A model generated the notes under the pieces. That model worked only from the letters and a program-made list of their open reading frames with translations. It was not told where the DNA came from and did no database searches. Position numbers and translations under genes: made by a program. Below are positions 55,812-64,000 of a stretch of DNA of 64,000 bases, piece after piece. The stretch is from DAOUJW01 sp965218945 (GTDB taxonomy: Bacteria; Chloroflexota; Dehalococcoidia; Lucifugimonadales; UBA2985): assembly GCA_965218945.1 (NCBI GenBank), contig OZ244718.1, positions 3,038,001 to 3,102,000 of the forward strand, in the 5' to 3' direction. Every line of letters starts with the position of its first letter. The first letter of the stretch is position 1.

Positions 55812-57065
55812 ATGAGCAAGCCAGGCTCCGGCCAAATAATTTCCAGCCATCTCCTGAAATTGGTGTTGGGCGTGGCGCTATTAGCCGCTTTGGCGACGCC
55901 GGCTTGCAGCGGCTCTGATGGAGGGGCGGTGTCGACTCCTACAGCGCCGCCCGGAATGTTCTCAACCCTGCCTACCTCCGAATCCCCAGTCCTTGGCGAT
56001 CAGCCGCCCACTATCGAGTTGAACACCCCGGAGCCGACCTTAACACCTCAGCCGACTCCCACGCCCAATCCTACCTACACGCCCGTACCAACGCCCACTC
56101 CACTGCCTACGGGCACTCCCACGCCCAATCCGACTGGCACACCCGTGCCGACTGCCACGCCACAGCCCACATATACTCCGTCGCCATTGGCCACGGCGAC
56201 ACCATACCCTACATCAACGCCATACCCCACGGCAACGCCAGCGCCGACGGCGACACCCTATCCAACGCCAAGGCCCCCGGCTGGACCTGAATTCACGTGT
56301 TCCCAGGGAGCGGATCCAACACCCCTCCATAGAGCGGTTTATAAGGAAAACACGGAAGCTGTCAAGATTCTGGCCGACCTATGCTCGGAGGATCTGAATG
56401 CAGTCAGCGACAAATCCCCCTACCGAGGGACGCCTCTCAGTCTTGCAATTGGCAAGGCGCACAAGGAGATCGTTCAGGCGCTCCTCGAGGCTGGGGCTGA
56501 CCCAAACTTTAGGACACTTCTTCGTTCCCTCTACGCTTTTGGGAAGGCGGGTACCCACCTGACCTACGCGATCCTACTGTACGCGACCGGATATGGCGAC
56601 ATCGAAATCGTACAGATTCTCCTGGATGCTGACGCTGACCCCAATGTCATTGATACCGAGCAGTTCGGTTATAACCAGACGCCGCTCAGCCTCGCCATCA
56701 AAAAGGCTGACCAGGAGTTGATGAGGATGCTAATCGGCGCGGGCGCTGACCCGAACAAGAATGTCAACTGCGCCTTCAGGGTGGGGACCCACCTGACCTA
56801 CGCGGTGGTACGGGGCGATGCTGAAGTCGTGCAGATTCTCCTGGATGCTGGCGCTGACCCCAATGTCATTGATACCAAAGATGATACGACGCCGCTCGTC
56901 GATGCCGTGTACAAAGGCGATGCGGAAATGGTTCGGATTCTAGTTAACGCAGGGGCGGACCCGAATCTAAAACCCGACCAGCATGATGACGATACCCCTC
57001 TCACGATTGCGATCTCACTTGGTTACACGGAGATCGTCAAGATCCTCACGGGTAGCACAAACTAG
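55812..57065 (+). CDS. Ankyrin-repeat lipoprotein 3
   Basis: 417 residues. N-terminus (GQIISSHLLKLVLG) and Pro/Thr spacer resemble gene 2, with a weak lipobox TPAC (C32). The ankyrin region is diverged, with about seven repeats including an extended one (LLRSLYAFGKAGTHLTYAIL). It has the same upstream sequence as gene 2. It ends 48 bases before the convergent Bat operon, without a visible terminator between. Confidence 0.85.
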   Translation: MSKPGSGQIISSHLLKLVLGVALLAALATPACSGSDGGAVSTPTAPPGMFSTLPTSESPVLGDQPPTIELNTPEPTLTPQPTPTPNPTYTPVPTPTPLPTGTPTPNPTGTPVPTATPQPTYTPSPLATATPYPTSTPYPTATPAPTATPYPTPRPPAGPEFTCSQGADPTPLHRAVYKENTEAVKILADLCSEDLNAVSDKSPYRGTPLSLAIGKAHKEIVQALLEAGADPNFRTLLRSLYAFGKAGTHLTYAILLYATGYGDIEIVQILLDADADPNVIDTEQFGYNQTPLSLAIKKADQELMRMLIGAGADPNKNVNCAFRVGTHLTYAVVRGDAEVVQILLDAGADPNVIDTKDDTTPLVDAVYKGDAEMVRILVNAGADPNLKPDQHDDDTPLTIAISLGYTEIVKILTGSTN

Positions 57066-57113
57066 AGTGTCTGTGTGTGGTTCCAAGTCTGGCCCAATGT
57101 ATTGTTAAGTAGG

Positions 57114-57908
57114 TCACTGGCCCACGGCCTTCAGTGCGTGGGTCGGGACCCAGCCCTGCAGCTCGCCGCCCGGCAGAGCTACTTGCAGCCAGCCGTGGCG
57201 GGAGTCCACCAGCCTTACCTGGGCGCCGCTGTGGAGGGCGAAGGTTTCTTGGTACTGTGGCCCCGGTCCGCCAAGGACTTCTACGGTCTGCACCGTTACC
57301 ACGCCGGTGTTGGCGTAGGGGTTGGCGTAGAGCATACTCAGCAACAGCGTCAGCGACACCAGCATGGCGGCAAGGGCCACGACCGTTCCGCCTCTCAGGA
57401 GTCTCCTGAGCCGCATGGCCGGCCACAGGATGAGGGCGCCGACTGCAAGCCCGCCAATCGCCCACAGCAGAAGCGCCGCCGCGCCGAGCTCCCCTGTCGT
57501 AGCCCAACGGCGCCCGAAGTCCGATATGCCGGCGACAAGGGAATCGCCCTCCGGCTGAAGCCGGTCTACAGTCCTGCTGCGAGCGAGTTTGAGGTTGGCC
57601 GCAATGTCAGGGTCACGGGGCGACAGCTCCTCGGCCCGCAGGTAGTTCAGGATGGCCTGCCCCAGGTCGCCGCTCTCCAGGTAGGCGTTGCCCAGGTTGT
57701 AATGAACGGTGGCGTCCCGGTATCCCAGGCCAATGAGGGTCTCGTACTGCTGGGCAGCTTCCACATACTCCCCTCGACCGTACCGAAGATTGGCTTCGTC
57801 CATCAGTTCAGCCGGAGATGGAGACTGAGCGAAGACTCCACCCGCGAACGCCGCGAGAAAACCCAGCGCCGCCAACGGGCCGATGAAACGTCGCAACAAC
57901 ACAGTCAT
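57114..57908 (-). CDS. batE: BatE-like TPR and SH3 protein
   Basis: 264 residues, last gene of the Bat operon. Signal peptide, TPR repeats (ANLRYGRGEYVEAAQQYETL; YNLGNAYLESGDLGQAILNY) at about 38-105, two membrane segments (ALLLWAIGGLAVGALILW; GGTVVALAAMLVSLTLLLSM), and a C-terminal bacterial SH3 domain (GPGPQYQETFALHSGAQVRL). This TPR-TM-SH3 arrangement is that of BatE. Its start overlaps the BatD stop by 4 bases. Confidence 0.82.
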   Translation of the reverse strand: MTVLLRRFIGPLAALGFLAAFAGGVFAQSPSPAELMDEANLRYGRGEYVEAAQQYETLIGLGYRDATVHYNLGNAYLESGDLGQAILNYLRAEELSPRDPDIAANLKLARSRTVDRLQPEGDSLVAGISDFGRRWATTGELGAAALLLWAIGGLAVGALILWPAMRLRRLLRGGTVVALAAMLVSLTLLLSMLYANPYANTGVVTVQTVEVLGGPGPQYQETFALHSGAQVRLVDSRHGWLQVALPGGELQGWVPTHALKAVGQ

Positions 57909-59308
57909 GCTTCGATTGCTCCCTCGAGTTCGCCAAGAAACTGCGAGGCCTGTTCGGCGTCGCCTGCGGCCCCTGCAGGGTCGCCAGCCAGCGGAGCGTA
58001 TCTTGCCGCCTCGCCTGCGGCCAAAATCTCATTCGCCCTATCCATCAACTCCGGCTGGACGCCGGCCTCCCGGAGTCGCATGAGGAGCGCCTCGCGGGTC
58101 ATCCCGGTTGCCGGCGCCTCAAGCCGTGCCGAGAGATAGGACAACACTCCGTCGGCTGAGGCTACTCTGGGGTCAACCCCGGCCGTTACGGCGTGCGCCA
58201 ATGCTGTTCGGGCGTTGGGCAGGGCGTTCCGGCGGAGGGACTCGGCGCGGGAGGCTTCCAAGGCTATACGCCTGCGCCGCCATACCAATGCGCCCGCGAT
58301 AATCAGCCCCGGTATGCCCCACGCGGCCCAGTACGCCGCGCTTCCGGTCAGCTCTACTCCACCTTGACGCAGCGACGGCGGCACAACCTTCACGGGTCTC
58401 ATCAGCGGGCTTTCTTCCTCTCCGACGGTTTCGGCGCCGGGGACAGGCGGGATCGCGGCCATTCCGTCCGCGCTGACGACAGAGATGACAATCGCGGCAG
58501 TCGCGGCCTCGACGTACCTCTCCTGCCCTGGGTCGAAGTGGGTATACCCGATTCCTGGTATGGTCAGTTCTCCTGCTCTTTCCGGCACCAGGACAATTTC
58601 GTAGGTGCGGCTGCCGGTCACCTGCCCGGCGATGAGCTGACTGGCCGTGTCGGCCGGCGATTCGATGACCCTCCAGCCGGTGAATTCCGGCCAGGCAGGA
58701 TCCGGAAGCGCCTCGATGTTACCCTCGCCCGATACCGTTACCGTGAGTTGCACGGGTTCGTTCACCTGCCCGGTGTCGGTATCCACATCGGCGGTGATGT
58801 TGAACCTTCCGACCGCGCCAGTGAAACCAGAGGGGGCGCCAACCGGCAGCGGGCGCACCTCGACGGGCACCGGAGGGCTCTCCACCAACCTCTGGGCTCC
58901 AGCAGTTCCCGTGGAGACTGTCAAGGCGGCGGGGTCAATGACAACGGTTCCCACGACGGTGGGAAACAGCGCCGTTCTCAATTCAAGGACCGAGTATTCC
59001 TCCGAGTCGATGGTATCGGTATATCTGTCCTGCTCCACCAGTTGGCTGTTCCAGAATCCGGCGAAGTCCGGCGACTCATACCGTACCTCACCGAAGGGCA
59101 GGGTCACCCCGGAGTTTTGGTATATCCGGGCTACATAGGTCATCTGCTGGCCCAAGTACGGCCGGTCATTGTCCACCGCAGCTCTGACGAACAACAATTC
59201 GTCGGGCTGAGATTGGGCATGGACGGACGGAAGAACCGCCGATGACATCGCTGCTACCGCGATGAATGCAACGGTCAATAGCCGAAGTATGTTTCCTGGA
59301 CTTGGCAC
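57905..59308 (-). CDS. batD: BatD-like membrane protein
   Basis: 467 residues. Signal peptide ending near VHAQ, then a beta-rich extracytoplasmic region with the BatD marker YLGQQMTYVARIYQNSGV and EYSVLELRTALFPTVVGTVV, DTGQVNEPVQLTVTVSGEGN. One membrane helix (AYWAAWGIPGLIIAGALVW, about 328-346) precedes a cytoplasmic helical tail. BatD belongs to the aerotolerance operon and is thought to scaffold BatA/B. Confidence 0.85.
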   Translation of the reverse strand: MPSPGNILRLLTVAFIAVAAMSSAVLPSVHAQSQPDELLFVRAAVDNDRPYLGQQMTYVARIYQNSGVTLPFGEVRYESPDFAGFWNSQLVEQDRYTDTIDSEEYSVLELRTALFPTVVGTVVIDPAALTVSTGTAGAQRLVESPPVPVEVRPLPVGAPSGFTGAVGRFNITADVDTDTGQVNEPVQLTVTVSGEGNIEALPDPAWPEFTGWRVIESPADTASQLIAGQVTGSRTYEIVLVPERAGELTIPGIGYTHFDPGQERYVEAATAAIVISVVSADGMAAIPPVPGAETVGEEESPLMRPVKVVPPSLRQGGVELTGSAAYWAAWGIPGLIIAGALVWRRRRIALEASRAESLRRNALPNARTALAHAVTAGVDPRVASADGVLSYLSARLEAPATGMTREALLMRLREAGVQPELMDRANEILAAGEAARYAPLAGDPAGAAGDAEQASQFLGELEGAIEA

Positions 59309-59316
59309 TTACAGTC

Positions 59317-59985
59317 CTACCAGTCGAACTCGCTGGGAGGCTTGGGGGATACCAGTACCTGTCCCCGCCGTTCCTGAAGGGTTTGAGCGCTCTCGCCCAC
59401 GGACTCGAGTATCTGCCGGGCCTGCTCCATTGTTATGGGCTGGTCCTGTTCCTGGTCCTCATCCTGTTGCTGTTCCTCCTCTTCATCATCCTGCTGCTCG
59501 TCCTGCTCTTCTTCCTGCTCCTGGTCGTCCTGCTCTTCACTTTCTTGCTGCTGATCGGGGGGGATCTGCTTCAGAGCCAGTTCCAGGTTGTGCTTGGCAT
59601 CCTGGTCGTCCGGGTTCATCCGCAGAACTTCCATATAGGCCTGCGCCGCCTGGGCGTACTGCTGCTGCTGAAAGGACGCATTGCCTCGGTTGAAGAACCC
59701 TCGCGATCGCAACTCGCCGCTGGTGTGCCTGATCGAGTCGTCGTAACTCTGGAGCGAGTCCCCGTACTCTCCCATGCGGTAAATCACATTCCCCGAGTTG
59801 TAGTACGGCTCCCCGGAATCCGGCGAGCGCTCCTGCGCAAGATGATACGCATCGAGAGCGGCGGCATAGTCGCCGCCCAGGTACGCCTCATGGCCTGAAT
59901 TGTTGACCTGCGCCGGAGTTTGGCCGCACGCCATCAGGCATAGCGCAAGGACCGTCAGGGCGCCGATGACAGCCCGATTAACCAT
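59317..59985 (-). CDS. batC: BatC-like TPR lipoprotein
   Basis: 222 residues. Lipobox LMAC (C20), TPR repeats (HEAYLGGDYAAALDAYHLAQ; GEPYYNSGNVIYRMGEYGDS; NRGNASFQQQQYAQAAQAYM), then a very acidic Gln/Glu/Asp low-complexity stretch (about 148-190), as in BatC/BatB-type proteins. It overlaps the BatB stop by 8 bases. Confidence 0.8.
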   Translation of the reverse strand: MVNRAVIGALTVLALCLMACGQTPAQVNNSGHEAYLGGDYAAALDAYHLAQERSPDSGEPYYNSGNVIYRMGEYGDSLQSYDDSIRHTSGELRSRGFFNRGNASFQQQQYAQAAQAYMEVLRMNPDDQDAKHNLELALKQIPPDQQQESEEQDDQEQEEEQDEQQDDEEEEQQQDEDQEQDQPITMEQARQILESVGESAQTLQERRGQVLVSPKPPSEFDW

Positions 59986-61024
59986 CTCTCGCTCCCCCGG
60001 CGGACGGACTCCTGCGGTCTCCGGCTGACAGGAAGAAACGCCCGGCCATCACCTCTGCCATAGCGAGGCAGAGCGCGCCGGCCAGCAGGAACAACTGGAA
60101 CCGTTCCACCCTTCTCTGATTGAACTCGCTTTGCAGGTTCCGGTCCTCAAAGGATGCAATTTCGTCGGCCAGTCCCGCAATTGCCCCGGGGTCGGCGGCC
60201 CTGAAGTAGCTGCCTCCGCCGCTGTCCGCAATCTGCTGCAACGCCACTTCATCTATTCTTGAGACCACCGTGCGGCCCTGAGCATCCTGGCGATAGCCTG
60301 TGATGGCGCCTCGCTCGTCGTAGTCGGGGACTTGCGCTCCGTCCGGGGACCCGAACCCCACGGTGTATATTACCGCACCCTGCCCCTTGGCCTGCCTTGC
60401 CGCCGTGATGGGGTCGCCCTCGTGATTCTCGCCGTCGGTCATTATGACGATGACTTTCTGGCTCTCCCGCTCGCTGCTGAAGCCCGCCATTGCCGTCTCA
60501 ATCGCCTCGGCGATGACGGTGCCCTGGCGGGTGATGGAGTTGGGGCTGGCGTGATTCAGGTAGGTCCGGGCAGTAGCGTAATCGGAGGTCAGAGGGAACT
60601 GCACGAAACTGGCGCCGGAGAACAGGACGATGCCGACCTCGTCGCCTTGCAGCTTCGAAATCAGATCGGAGATTTCCAGCTTGGCGCGGTCGAGGCGGGT
60701 GGGCTTCAGGTCCTGGGCCAGCATGCTGCGCGATACGTCCAGAGCGACCATCACCTGCACGCCACCCTGCTCGACAAGCTCGATATCGCTGCCCCACTGG
60801 GGCCGGGCCAGAGCGAGTATGAGCAGGGCGACGCCCACGAACCACAGAACCATCCGCAGGACGCGCATTCTGGGTCTCGCCGCCAGGCTCAACCGCTGCA
60901 CCAGGGCCGGGTCGCCGATACGCCGCAACGATGCAGCGCGACGCCTCAGGCCCCACCACGCGAACAGCATCAGCGCGGGAAGCGCGATAAGCAGGAGCAG
61001 GAATTGGGGCGCTCCGAAGGTCAT
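59978..61024 (-). CDS. batB: BatB-like VWA-domain protein
   Basis: 348 residues. Two N-terminal membrane helices, then a von Willebrand A domain with MIDAS motif VALDVSRSMLAQD, VGIVLFSGASFVQ, and IVIMTDGENHEGD, and one C-terminal helix (LFLLAGALCLAMAEVMAG). It pairs with BatA, 6 bases upstream. The architecture is exactly that of Bat VWA proteins. Confidence 0.87.
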   Translation of the reverse strand: MTFGAPQFLLLLIALPALMLFAWWGLRRRAASLRRIGDPALVQRLSLAARPRMRVLRMVLWFVGVALLILALARPQWGSDIELVEQGGVQVMVALDVSRSMLAQDLKPTRLDRAKLEISDLISKLQGDEVGIVLFSGASFVQFPLTSDYATARTYLNHASPNSITRQGTVIAEAIETAMAGFSSERESQKVIVIMTDGENHEGDPITAARQAKGQGAVIYTVGFGSPDGAQVPDYDERGAITGYRQDAQGRTVVSRIDEVALQQIADSGGGSYFRAADPGAIAGLADEIASFEDRNLQSEFNQRRVERFQLFLLAGALCLAMAEVMAGRFFLSAGDRRSPSAGGARDG

Positions 61025-61030
61025 ATCAGC

Positions 61031-62002
61031 CTACGGCAACCTCCTGAACACGGTCTGGGAGAGGACCAATTCCGCCAGCAGCAGCGCTAGCGCGGGGAGC
61101 ACAAACCACGCCAGAACCTCTTCATAGCGGGTGAAGACCAGCACTTCCACCTCAGATTTCTCGAGGGCGTTGATCTCGGCGTATATGTCCCGCAGTCCCT
61201 CCGTATCCGTTGCCAGGTAGAACTTCGCGCTGGAGATGTCCGCTATCTGCCGGAGGGTTTCTGCGTCCAGTGGAGCCTCCTGCCCAGCGCCGGCCGGGTC
61301 GCTGCTGCCCACCCCTATGGTGTACAGCTTGATGTCCAGCGCTTCCGCCGCAGTGGCCACTGTTATTGGGTCGAGCTGCCCCGAGTTGTTGACGCCATCC
61401 GTAATCAGGGTCACCAGCTTGCTCTCGGAGGTTGAGTCCTTCAGCATGTTGGCGGCCGTTGCCATGCCGCTGCCCATGGCTGTTCCGTCTTCGATCCCCA
61501 GTTGGTCCGCCAAATGCACGTCGCTGAGCAGCTGTAACAGGACGTCGTGGTCCAGAGTAGGGGGACTCTGGATGAACGCCTCCCGGGAGAAGACGACCAA
61601 CCCGATGCGGTCGTACTTTCGCTCTTCTATGAATTCGGCGACAATCTGCTTTGCCGCCCCCAGTCGGTTCGGCGCAAAGTCCGTCTGTCCCATGCTCCCG
61701 GAGATGTCCAGGGCGATTGCAATGTCCACCCCCTCACCCCGAATGACCTCCCTCGCATCGCTCACCTGCGGCCTGGCGGCGGCAACGATAACCAGCGCCA
61801 GCGCCAGAAACCGCAGCGCCGAAACGAAGGGCATCACCCTGAGGCGCAGTGAGCGGCTGTTCCCGGAGACCAGCCGGTTGTCCGCGTACCTCATGCCAGC
61901 GGGTCCCAGCCGCCGCCTCCACCAGTAGGGCAGCGCCGCCAGCAGAGGCGCCGCCAGCAGCAGGAAGAGCAGCCACGGGGACGCGAAGCTCACTTCGTTC
62001 AC
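61031..62002 (-). CDS. batA: BatA-like VWA-domain protein
   Basis: 323 residues. N-terminal helix (WLLFLLLAAPLLAALPYWW), VWA domain with MIDAS motif IALDISGSMGQTD, IGLVVFSREAFIQ and LVTLITDGVNNSG, and a C-terminal helix (LAWFVLPALALLLAELVL). It overlaps the upstream gene by 4 bases. Confidence 0.87.
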   Translation of the reverse strand: MNEVSFASPWLLFLLLAAPLLAALPYWWRRRLGPAGMRYADNRLVSGNSRSLRLRVMPFVSALRFLALALVIVAAARPQVSDAREVIRGEGVDIAIALDISGSMGQTDFAPNRLGAAKQIVAEFIEERKYDRIGLVVFSREAFIQSPPTLDHDVLLQLLSDVHLADQLGIEDGTAMGSGMATAANMLKDSTSESKLVTLITDGVNNSGQLDPITVATAAEALDIKLYTIGVGSSDPAGAGQEAPLDAETLRQIADISSAKFYLATDTEGLRDIYAEINALEKSEVEVLVFTRYEEVLAWFVLPALALLLAELVLSQTVFRRLP

Positions 62003-63045
62003 ACCGCACCTCCCGACGCAACAACCGGGGGCGTCCTCTCCAGGGAGAGCCGCGTCGCCTCCACCAGTTCACGCGCCTGGCCAGCAGCCTCGTAGGCCCG
62101 GGATGCGGGAGGCGCGTAGTTGGCGAATTTTACCAGGTCGGCCTCTTGGAGCAATTCGATGACCAGCCGCGCGTTGCCGTGGTCCAGCGGCGACCGCCAG
62201 ATTGCGGTCACCATCTCTTCCGTTGACATATCTGTCGCCTGCATCCGGTCAGAATCTCTCAGGTAAGTCGCTCCGAGATAGGCGCGCAGGGTCCCGGCGA
62301 CCAACGTGTAGTGCTCTTTCGAGTCGCCTTTGCCCGGCAGGTCCAGCCTGCCGATGCGGTCCAGTTCCTGTATTGCCGCTTCCCAGGGACTTCGAGTATC
62401 CACCACTGGCTCCGCCACGCGGACCTGTCTGCGGGAACGCCGGTAGAGGTAGTATCCCGGCGCTCCCAGAGCCGCCACAACCAACAGCGCGGCCAGGAAG
62501 AAAAAGGCGGGCTGCTCCCAGAACGGGGTCGAAAGATCGGCGGGCGGGCGGAGGTCTTTCAACTCCTCGGTCCCTGTCAGTACCGAATGCACTGTCAGTC
62601 GCACAGGTGGTGGTTGGAACCGCTCCACGCTTCCGTCGGGGCTGCGGACGGATATTGGCAGGCTGGGCGTCTCGAAAGCGCCCGGAGCGAACAGGACCAC
62701 CCGGAACTGTTTGGCGATTGTTCTCATGCCGTCATCTGCGGAAACCGTCTGCACCGAGGTCTGAGCCTGAACCTCGAAGGGGCCCCATTCACGTTCCAGC
62801 CGCGGGATAACTACGGCAAGGTCAGCCCGATGAGACACGACCAGACTCAACGTAGCCACGTCGCCCACTGTTAAGTCGGAGCGATCGGACGTGAAGGATA
62901 CGCCGACTCCGGGCGGCGGCGCGCTCTGAGCCATGGCAGAGTCAACTATTACGGTCGACAGGGCCACGCAAAGTAACAGCGCGGCCAAAGCCTGGAGGCC
63001 CAAGCCGGCGCTGCCCGCCGAATCTTGAAGAGACAGTCGACCCAT
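61999..63045 (-). CDS. BatF-like membrane protein (DUF4381-type)
   Basis: 348 residues. Signal peptide ending near AMAQ, a beta-rich domain (VGVSFTSDRSDLTVGDVATL), a membrane helix near residue 195 (AFFFLAALLVVAALGAPGYY), and a cytoplasmic helical region (AAIQELDRIGRLDLPGKGDS). The last part matches the DUF4381 type, which in MoxR operons sits between DUF58 and BatA. It has the BatD-like fold in its first half, so a name beyond BatF-like is not justified. Confidence 0.72.
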   Translation of the reverse strand: MGRLSLQDSAGSAGLGLQALAALLLCVALSTVIVDSAMAQSAPPPGVGVSFTSDRSDLTVGDVATLSLVVSHRADLAVVIPRLEREWGPFEVQAQTSVQTVSADDGMRTIAKQFRVVLFAPGAFETPSLPISVRSPDGSVERFQPPPVRLTVHSVLTGTEELKDLRPPADLSTPFWEQPAFFFLAALLVVAALGAPGYYLYRRSRRQVRVAEPVVDTRSPWEAAIQELDRIGRLDLPGKGDSKEHYTLVAGTLRAYLGATYLRDSDRMQATDMSTEEMVTAIWRSPLDHGNARLVIELLQEADLVKFANYAPPASRAYEAAGQARELVEATRLSLERTPPVVASGGAV

Positions 63046-63059
63046 CCCGGTGCGTTTCC

Positions 63060-63947
63060 TTATCGCCTCAGCCTTCGCAGCCGGTTTTTGAAGAACGCCC
63101 CCACCTCGGCGACATAGTCTCTTTCGGTGGTCACGCTGATGCGGTCCACACCGGCGGCGGTAAAGACTTCGCGCTTGCCTTCCTCCAGGCGGGCGACCCT
63201 ATCGGTGAATTCCCGCTTCCACTCCTTGCTGCCGGTATCCACCCAGCGGAGCTGCCCGCTCTCTGCGTCCTCCAGGGCGAGGAGCCCCACGTCGGCTATT
63301 TCGTATTCCAACGGGTCGTTCAGGTCGAAGGCCACGACATCGTGTCGCCGGTTGGTTACCAGCATGGCCTGCCGGTACGACTCCGGGTCGGCCAGGAAGT
63401 CCGAGACCAGGAACACAATGCTGCGCCGCTTGAGCATCTGATGGACCATGTCCAGCGCAAGCCGGACGTCCGTGCCTGAGCCCACCGGCTGGAACACCAG
63501 CAGGTCGCGCACCATTCGCAGGACGTGGCTTCGTCCCTTGCGGGGCGGGACCAGCAACTCCACGCGGTCGGTGAAGAGGAGCAGACCGACTTTGTCGTTG
63601 TTGGTTGTGGCGGCAAAGGACATGACCGCCGCCAGCTCCCCGGCCAACTCCCGCTTGAAGCGGTTTCTTGTGCCGAAGTCCCCGGAGCCGCTCACGTCCA
63701 CCGCGAGCATGACCGTCAGTTCCCGTTCCTCGATGTAGCTCTTGACGTACGGCTCCCCGGTGCGAGCGGTGACATTCCAGTCGATCGAGCGCACGTCGTC
63801 GCCGGGATGGTACTGGCGAACTTCGTCGAACTCCATACCCCGGCCCTTGAACACCGACTGATATTCCCCGGCGAAACTGTCGCTGACCAGCTTCCGGGTT
63901 GTTATTTCGATTCGCCTTATCCTGGCAATCAGGTCGCCTGTCAGCAT
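63060..63947 (-). CDS. DUF58 protein of the MoxR/Bat operon
   Basis: 295 residues. The DUF58 signature is clear: GRGMEFDEVRQYHPGDDVRS, IDWNVTARTGEPYVKSYIEE and a VWA-like VMLAVDVSGSGDFG. No membrane segment. It lies one base after the moxR stop. Function in MoxR operons is unclear; possibly an adaptor between the ATPase and Bat proteins. Confidence 0.9.
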   Translation of the reverse strand: MLTGDLIARIRRIEITTRKLVSDSFAGEYQSVFKGRGMEFDEVRQYHPGDDVRSIDWNVTARTGEPYVKSYIEERELTVMLAVDVSGSGDFGTRNRFKRELAGELAAVMSFAATTNNDKVGLLLFTDRVELLVPPRKGRSHVLRMVRDLLVFQPVGSGTDVRLALDMVHQMLKRRSIVFLVSDFLADPESYRQAMLVTNRRHDVVAFDLNDPLEYEIADVGLLALEDAESGQLRWVDTGSKEWKREFTDRVARLEEGKREVFTAAGVDRISVTTERDYVAEVGAFFKNRLRRLRR

Positions 63948-63948
63948 A

Positions 63949-64000
63949 TTACGGGACTTCCACGCTTTCCAGAATGCGTCGCGCTATCTGTTCGGAGGTG
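63949..64000 (-). CDS. moxR: MoxR family ATPase, C-terminal end only
   Basis: The minus strand from the window end encodes TSEQIARRILESVEVP then stop, the typical C-terminus of MoxR AAA+ ATPases. It lies directly before DUF58, as expected. The rest of the gene is outside the window, so the call rests on 16 residues and position. Confidence 0.75.
   Translation of the reverse strand, partial: TSEQIARRILESVEVP

Noticed and set aside
59266..59898. Plus-strand frame looking like a hydrophobic membrane protein
   Set aside because: It is the complement of the Gln/Glu-rich BatC stretch; the apparent Leu-rich helices come from CTG/CTC complements of CAG/GAG codons.

Overview
The window comes from a GC-rich bacterial chromosome. 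The best guess is Chloroflexota (Dehalococcoidia/SAR202-like): secreted lipoproteins carry long Pro-Thr spacers of the PTATPYPTATP type, complex I is present, and there is a MoxR/Bat operon. This is inferred from gene style only; there is no rRNA or complete tRNA to anchor it. Secreted ankyrin-repeat lipoproteins would fit a host-associated (for example sponge) lifestyle, but that is a guess.

Layout. (1) 1-4646: the 3' end of a nuo operon (nuoL partial, nuoM, nuoN). (2) 4647-43373: a defence island of about 39 kb. Module one (5075-11788) is a minus-strand run of ubiquitin-like protein, E1 (ThiF), DUF6527-like, CapV patatin, CD-NTase and Cap2 (E2-E1). It looks like a Bub-like conjugation set joined to a short type II CBASS, with a divergent HTH + ImmA/IrrE pair behind an operator. 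Module two (11983-22970) is an AbiE toxin-antitoxin pair, then an Eco57I-type methyltransferase, an unknown protein, a PLD-SNF2 helicase and an HExxH protein. Module three (23394-29173) is a mobile-element core: replication-relaxation-like protein, ribbon-helix-helix protein and large serine recombinase, with a SIR2 gene inserted between duplicated sequences. Module four (29402-43373) is a SNF2 helicase with an acidic partner and a type I restriction system. In the latter, AbiEi-AbiEii-TIR-membrane protein-TIR sits between hsdM and hsdS in one tightly overlapping transcription unit.

(3) 43890-57065: a region of secreted proteins and insertion sequences. An IS5-family (IS427-like) element is followed by a giant subtilisin-like lipoprotein gene. 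A second IS5-family element splits that gene; excising the IS and one CTAG copy restores the reading frame exactly. Three tandem ankyrin-repeat lipoproteins follow. (4) 57114-64000: a minus-strand MoxR-DUF58-BatF-like-BatA-BatB-BatC-BatD-BatE operon.

The points most worth checking are the fused CBASS/Bub operon, the AbiE-TIR-membrane-TIR-hsdSR operon, a boundary sequence related at 4.87, 11.92 and 29.24 kb that may be an attachment site, and a perfect 25-bp inverted repeat inside the methyltransferase gene. All functional assignments rest on motif reading; no database search was possible.
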